From Rhodospirillaceae bacterium (GTDB lineage: Bacteria; Pseudomonadota; Alphaproteobacteria; UBA8366): a DNA stretch of 64,000 nucleotides. How positions within the stretch are numbered: the stretch's first letter is position 1; the number at the start of each line of letters is the position of its first letter. Of this stretch, positions 61,836 through 64,000 are shown in pieces. The stretch is taken from positions 31,378-95,377 of the forward strand of contig PBKG01000012.1 of NCBI GenBank assembly GCA_002722095.1, in the 5' to 3' direction. The notes under the pieces were generated by a model. It ran no database searches. It was given only the letters and a program-made list of their open reading frames with translations, and was not told where the DNA came from. The translations under genes and the position numbers were made by a program.

Positions 61836-62630
61836 ATGGATCTACCCACCGATAAGATGATCGGCGAAAAACGGGATGGCGTCGGCCACCTGATATTCAA
61901 CAATCCCGAAAAGCGGAATGCGACGTCCCTTGAGATGTGGCAGGCGGCGAAAATCATTCTCGATGATTTCTCCGAAGACCCAAGAGTTCGCTGTCTCGTG
62001 GTGTCCGGTGCCGGCGACAAAAGCTTTGTCGCGGGCGCGGATATCTCGCAATTCGAGAAAGCTCGCTCCAATGCGGATGCGGCTGCGGAGTACGAAAAAA
62101 TTTCCGCCGAAGGCAAAGCCGCACTTGCCAATTTCCAAAAACCGATCATTGCCATGATCCAGGGCTATTGCCTGGGCGGCGGCATGGCGGTGGCCCTGTC
62201 GGCCGACTTTCGCATCTGTTCCGATGATTCTCAGCTCGGCATTCCTGCCGCTCGCCTGAGCATCGCCTACTCCTATGATGCGATTTACAAGCTTTGCACC
62301 TTGGTCGGACCTTCCTATGCGAAGGATATTCTGATCACGGCGCGTCGCATTAAAGCTGACGAAGCGCACCGTATCGGGCTCGTCAATCGCGTTGTGCCCG
62401 CGTCCGAGTTGGAGGCAGCGGTAGCGGAATATACCGACGCTATTCTGGAAAACGCACCACTCTCCATTCAAGCGACCAAGATGACCGTGACCGAGATTCT
62501 GAAAAATCCAGAAGATCGCGACATGGAGGCATTAAAAGAGATCGGCCGCATTTGCTTCGACAGTAACGATTACAAAGAAGGCCGCACCGCATTTATGGAA
62601 AAACGGAAACCGGTTTTCACTGGCACCTGA
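61836..62630 (+). CDS. crotonase-superfamily protein lacking both catalytic glutamates
   Basis: A 264-aa crotonase-fold enzyme. The oxyanion-hole segment SFVAGADISQF and GYCLGGGMAVALSADFRI are conserved. The two general-acid/base glutamates of enoyl-CoA hydratase are Ala here: GGGMA (Ala118) for GGGCE and IPAARLS (Ala138) for QPEILLG. Normal hydration of enoyl-CoA is therefore doubtful; isomerase, decarboxylase or thioester-hydrolase activity is possible within this superfamily. The ATG at 61836 follows GGAG; an upstream TTG at 61815 is less likely. It is downstream of the CoA-transferase. Confidence 0.85.
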   Translation: MDLPTDKMIGEKRDGVGHLIFNNPEKRNATSLEMWQAAKIILDDFSEDPRVRCLVVSGAGDKSFVAGADISQFEKARSNADAAAEYEKISAEGKAALANFQKPIIAMIQGYCLGGGMAVALSADFRICSDDSQLGIPAARLSIAYSYDAIYKLCTLVGPSYAKDILITARRIKADEAHRIGLVNRVVPASELEAAVAEYTDAILENAPLSIQATKMTVTEILKNPEDRDMEALKEIGRICFDSNDYKEGRTAFMEKRKPVFTGT

Positions 62631-62656
62631 GTACATTCAAGAACGATGGCGTTGAA

Positions 62657-62690
62657 AGGCCGGCCAATCCATGGCCGGCCTATTCGTTTG
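62657..62690 (+). terminator. Rho-independent terminator
   Basis: A perfect 10-bp stem AGGCCGGCCA / TGGCCGGCCT with a five-base loop is followed by ATTCGTTTGTCT. It lies 27 bp after the crotonase stop and ends the CoA-transferase-crotonase transcript; the T-run is weak. Confidence 0.7.
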
Positions 62691-62836
62691 TCTAGTTGAG
62701 GGGTAATGGGTGCATGCCCATATGTTTAAAAAGTTGCACCGAAGACGTTGAAATGAATCATCATTCGGGGCCGCTTGTCGTAAAGTCCGCTCATGGAGAA
62801 TTGTATGCAGCTTGCCCTTGAACGGCGAGGAAGCTG

Positions 62837-64000
62837 ATGAAGAAGTTTCTTTTTGCATCCGGGGCATTGATTCTGGTTTTGGCGATCGCGGTGTTGATCG
62901 CCCCGCAATTTATTAACTGGAACCTCTACAAATCGGAAATAGCCGCCGCGGTGCGTGACGCGACCGGGCGCGATCTCAAAATTGACGGCGATATCGAAGT
63001 GACGGTCCTACCGAGCCTCGCATTGAAGGTAAGCAGGGTGCGGTTTGCCAATGTGGCAGGGGCCAAGACCAAGGATATGCTCGTCCTTGACGATGTTCGT
63101 GTGAGTGTGGCGCTTGGCGATCTGGTGCAAGGCGAGCTTGGGGTTATTTTGACTTTGATCAAGCCCGTAGTGGCACTTGAAGTAACCCGCGACGGTAAGG
63201 CGAGTTGGGATTTAGGCCCTGTCGCAACGACGGCGAGCGCTGGAGATTCAAAGTCCGCAACTGTGGAATCCACCGATCCGTCCGCGCGTTCAGCCCCACT
63301 TGATATTCGTGTCGATAGTTTTCGAATTGAAAATGGTGAGCTTACATATTTTGACGCTCGAAGCGGGAAGCTCGAGAGCATACATAATCTCAATAGCGAG
63401 ATTTCTTTCGACACATTGCAGGGACCTTTTAGGCTGAAAGGTGATGCGGGAATCCGCGGTTACCCTCTTCGATTTGAGTTCGCGACCGGCAAACTCGAAA
63501 ACGGGAAACCGATGGCCCTGACGGCTACGGTTGGCTTAAAGCAAGGGGGCGGGAGCGCCACTCTCAACGGCACGGTTAGGGATCTTGCTAGACTGCCCGT
63601 TTTCGCTGGCAGCGTTCGGGCAAAGTCGACGAATCTCGCTGACCTCATCGGTGCCGTGGCTGGCGTAACCCTTCGCACGGTCGGGCAGGGCAGCATTGTA
63701 AATGAAGGCGATGTTGCCGTCCTCATCGCCATAGATGAAATTGGTGGACGGAATGTCCATCCGCGCAAGAATGGCCTGGAATTCGTCCAGATCGGTTGCC
63801 TTGTTAAGGCGATAATAGGCGTCGAGTTGCCCCAGATTTCCCATCCCGCCATAGCGGACGGCGAAATAGCCATTGTCGTTCTTGATCACCGGGCCGTGAA
63901 CACTTCGATAGATCGTGCGACGGATCGGCAGTGTGATGGGCCCCAGCTTTACCGGCAGGGTCACAGTCTGCTTTTCCAGATCGCGCCACTGGTCACCGAT
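62837..64000 (+). CDS. AsmA-family protein, 5' part; broken near 63,660
   Basis: The frame from the ATG at 62837 is open to the window end (388 codons). The N-terminus is a membrane anchor (FLFASGALILVLAIAVLIAP) followed by NWNLYKSEIAAAVRDATGRD and IDGDIEVTVLPSLALKVSRV, which is the AsmA/YhdP-type opening; these proteins bridge the periplasm and help carry phospholipids to the outer membrane. AsmA-like sequence continues to about STNLADLIGAVAG (~63,660). Beyond that the translated frame is not AsmA-like, because it runs antisense to a penicillin-acylase sequence. The real gene is therefore truncated at this point. Confidence 0.75.
   Translation, partial: MKKFLFASGALILVLAIAVLIAPQFINWNLYKSEIAAAVRDATGRDLKIDGDIEVTVLPSLALKVSRVRFANVAGAKTKDMLVLDDVRVSVALGDLVQGELGVILTLIKPVVALEVTRDGKASWDLGPVATTASAGDSKSATVESTDPSARSAPLDIRVDSFRIENGELTYFDARSGKLESIHNLNSEISFDTLQGPFRLKGDAGIRGYPLRFEFATGKLENGKPMALTATVGLKQGGGSATLNGTVRDLARLPVFAGSVRAKSTNLADLIGAVAGVTLRTVGQGSIVNEGDVAVLIAIDEIGGRNVHPRKNGLEFVQIGCLVKAIIGVELPQISHPAIADGEIAIVVLDHRAVNTSIDRATDRQCDGPQLYRQGHSLLFQIAPLVTD
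63536..64000 (-). CDS. penicillin acylase family protein, internal fragment
   Basis: The minus-strand frame is open from the window edge and carries penicillin-acylase (Ntn-hydrolase) sequence: IYRSVHGPVIKNDNGYFAVR, LDAYYRLNKATDLDEF and NFIYGDEDGNIAFIYNAALPDR, all from the beta-chain region of these periplasmic N-acyl amide hydrolases. Similarity stops after DRAKGY (codon at 63665-63667); the rest of the frame to 63536 is antisense to asmA and unrelated. Both ends are missing: the 5' part lies beyond 64000, and the 3' part is lost at the breakpoint. Confidence 0.75.
   Translation of the reverse strand: MGDQWRDLEKQTVTLPVKLGPITLPIRRTIYRSVHGPVIKNDNGYFAVRYGGMGNLGQLDAYYRLNKATDLDEFQAILARMDIPSTNFIYGDEDGNIAFIYNAALPDRAKGYASHGTDEVSEIRRLCPNAASENGQSSKIPNRAVESGAPAPLL

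Overview
The window is a 64 kb stretch of an alphaproteobacterial chromosome, most likely a Rhodospirillales-like lineage. The main evidence is a complete division and cell-wall (dcw) cluster in the order mraZ-rsmH-ftsL-ftsI-murE-murF-mraY-murD-ftsW-murG-murC-murB-ddlB-ftsQ-ftsA-ftsZ, followed by lpxC, bamD, recN and ligA. The RNase P RNA gene lies just upstream of mraZ. FtsZ has a very long linker and ends in an [14 protein letters not shown] tail. MurE carries the DNPR motif, so the peptidoglycan should contain meso-diaminopimelate. LpxC, BamD, MlaA and MlaC indicate a lipopolysaccharide-containing outer membrane. No rRNA, tRNA, CRISPR array, prophage or insertion sequence is visible.

Left region (1-18.3 kb). 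A DUF6502 gene diverges from a secreted, arginine-rich repeat protein that has a clear promoter flanked by GTGGGA motifs. Then come the ribosome-associated ABC-F ATPase EttA and, on the other strand, mlaA-mlaC (outer-membrane lipid asymmetry). A 43-aa lipoprotein gene diverges from a methionine operon made of an ArsR-methyltransferase fusion, metF and metH, joined by ATGA overlaps. A palindrome just upstream of the ArsR gene is a candidate operator. A thioesterase and a diguanylate cyclase follow. Next is a trypsin/PDZ protein that has lost catalytic residues and is separated from its signal peptide by an in-frame TGA. UvrD, PrmA and an aminopeptidase P close the region.

Central region (20.4-48.7 kb, nearly all minus strand). 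Transcription runs from djlA-like and ampD-like genes through rnpB and the dcw cluster to lpxC, bamD, recN, ligA and a secreted subtilisin-like protease. Most dcw genes overlap by 1-4 bp. The mraZ promoter carries four TGGG boxes at exactly 10-bp spacing, the arrangement expected of a MraZ operator. A strong terminator separates ftsZ from lpxC.

Right region (48.8-64 kb). This holds metabolic and accessory genes: a TPR-sulfotransferase, a fused 5-oxoprolinase, a lower-GC outer-membrane-barrel candidate, a DUF6134 protein, a TPR-methyltransferase of the GAMT/RMT2 type, a D-lactate dehydrogenase-type flavoprotein, an amidase, a class III CoA-transferase and a crotonase without the two usual catalytic glutamates. 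Nearly three tandem copies of a 55-bp hairpin repeat fill one divergent promoter region. At the right edge an AsmA gene (plus strand) and a penicillin-acylase gene (minus strand) are both broken at the same point near 63,660. That is either a genomic rearrangement or an assembly chimera.

Functions are assigned from recognisable protein families and motifs in the translated sequence; no database search was run. The most notable items are the paired gene break at the right end, the catalytically dead protease with its interrupted leader, the mraZ operator, the 55-bp repeats and the overlooked micro-lipoprotein.
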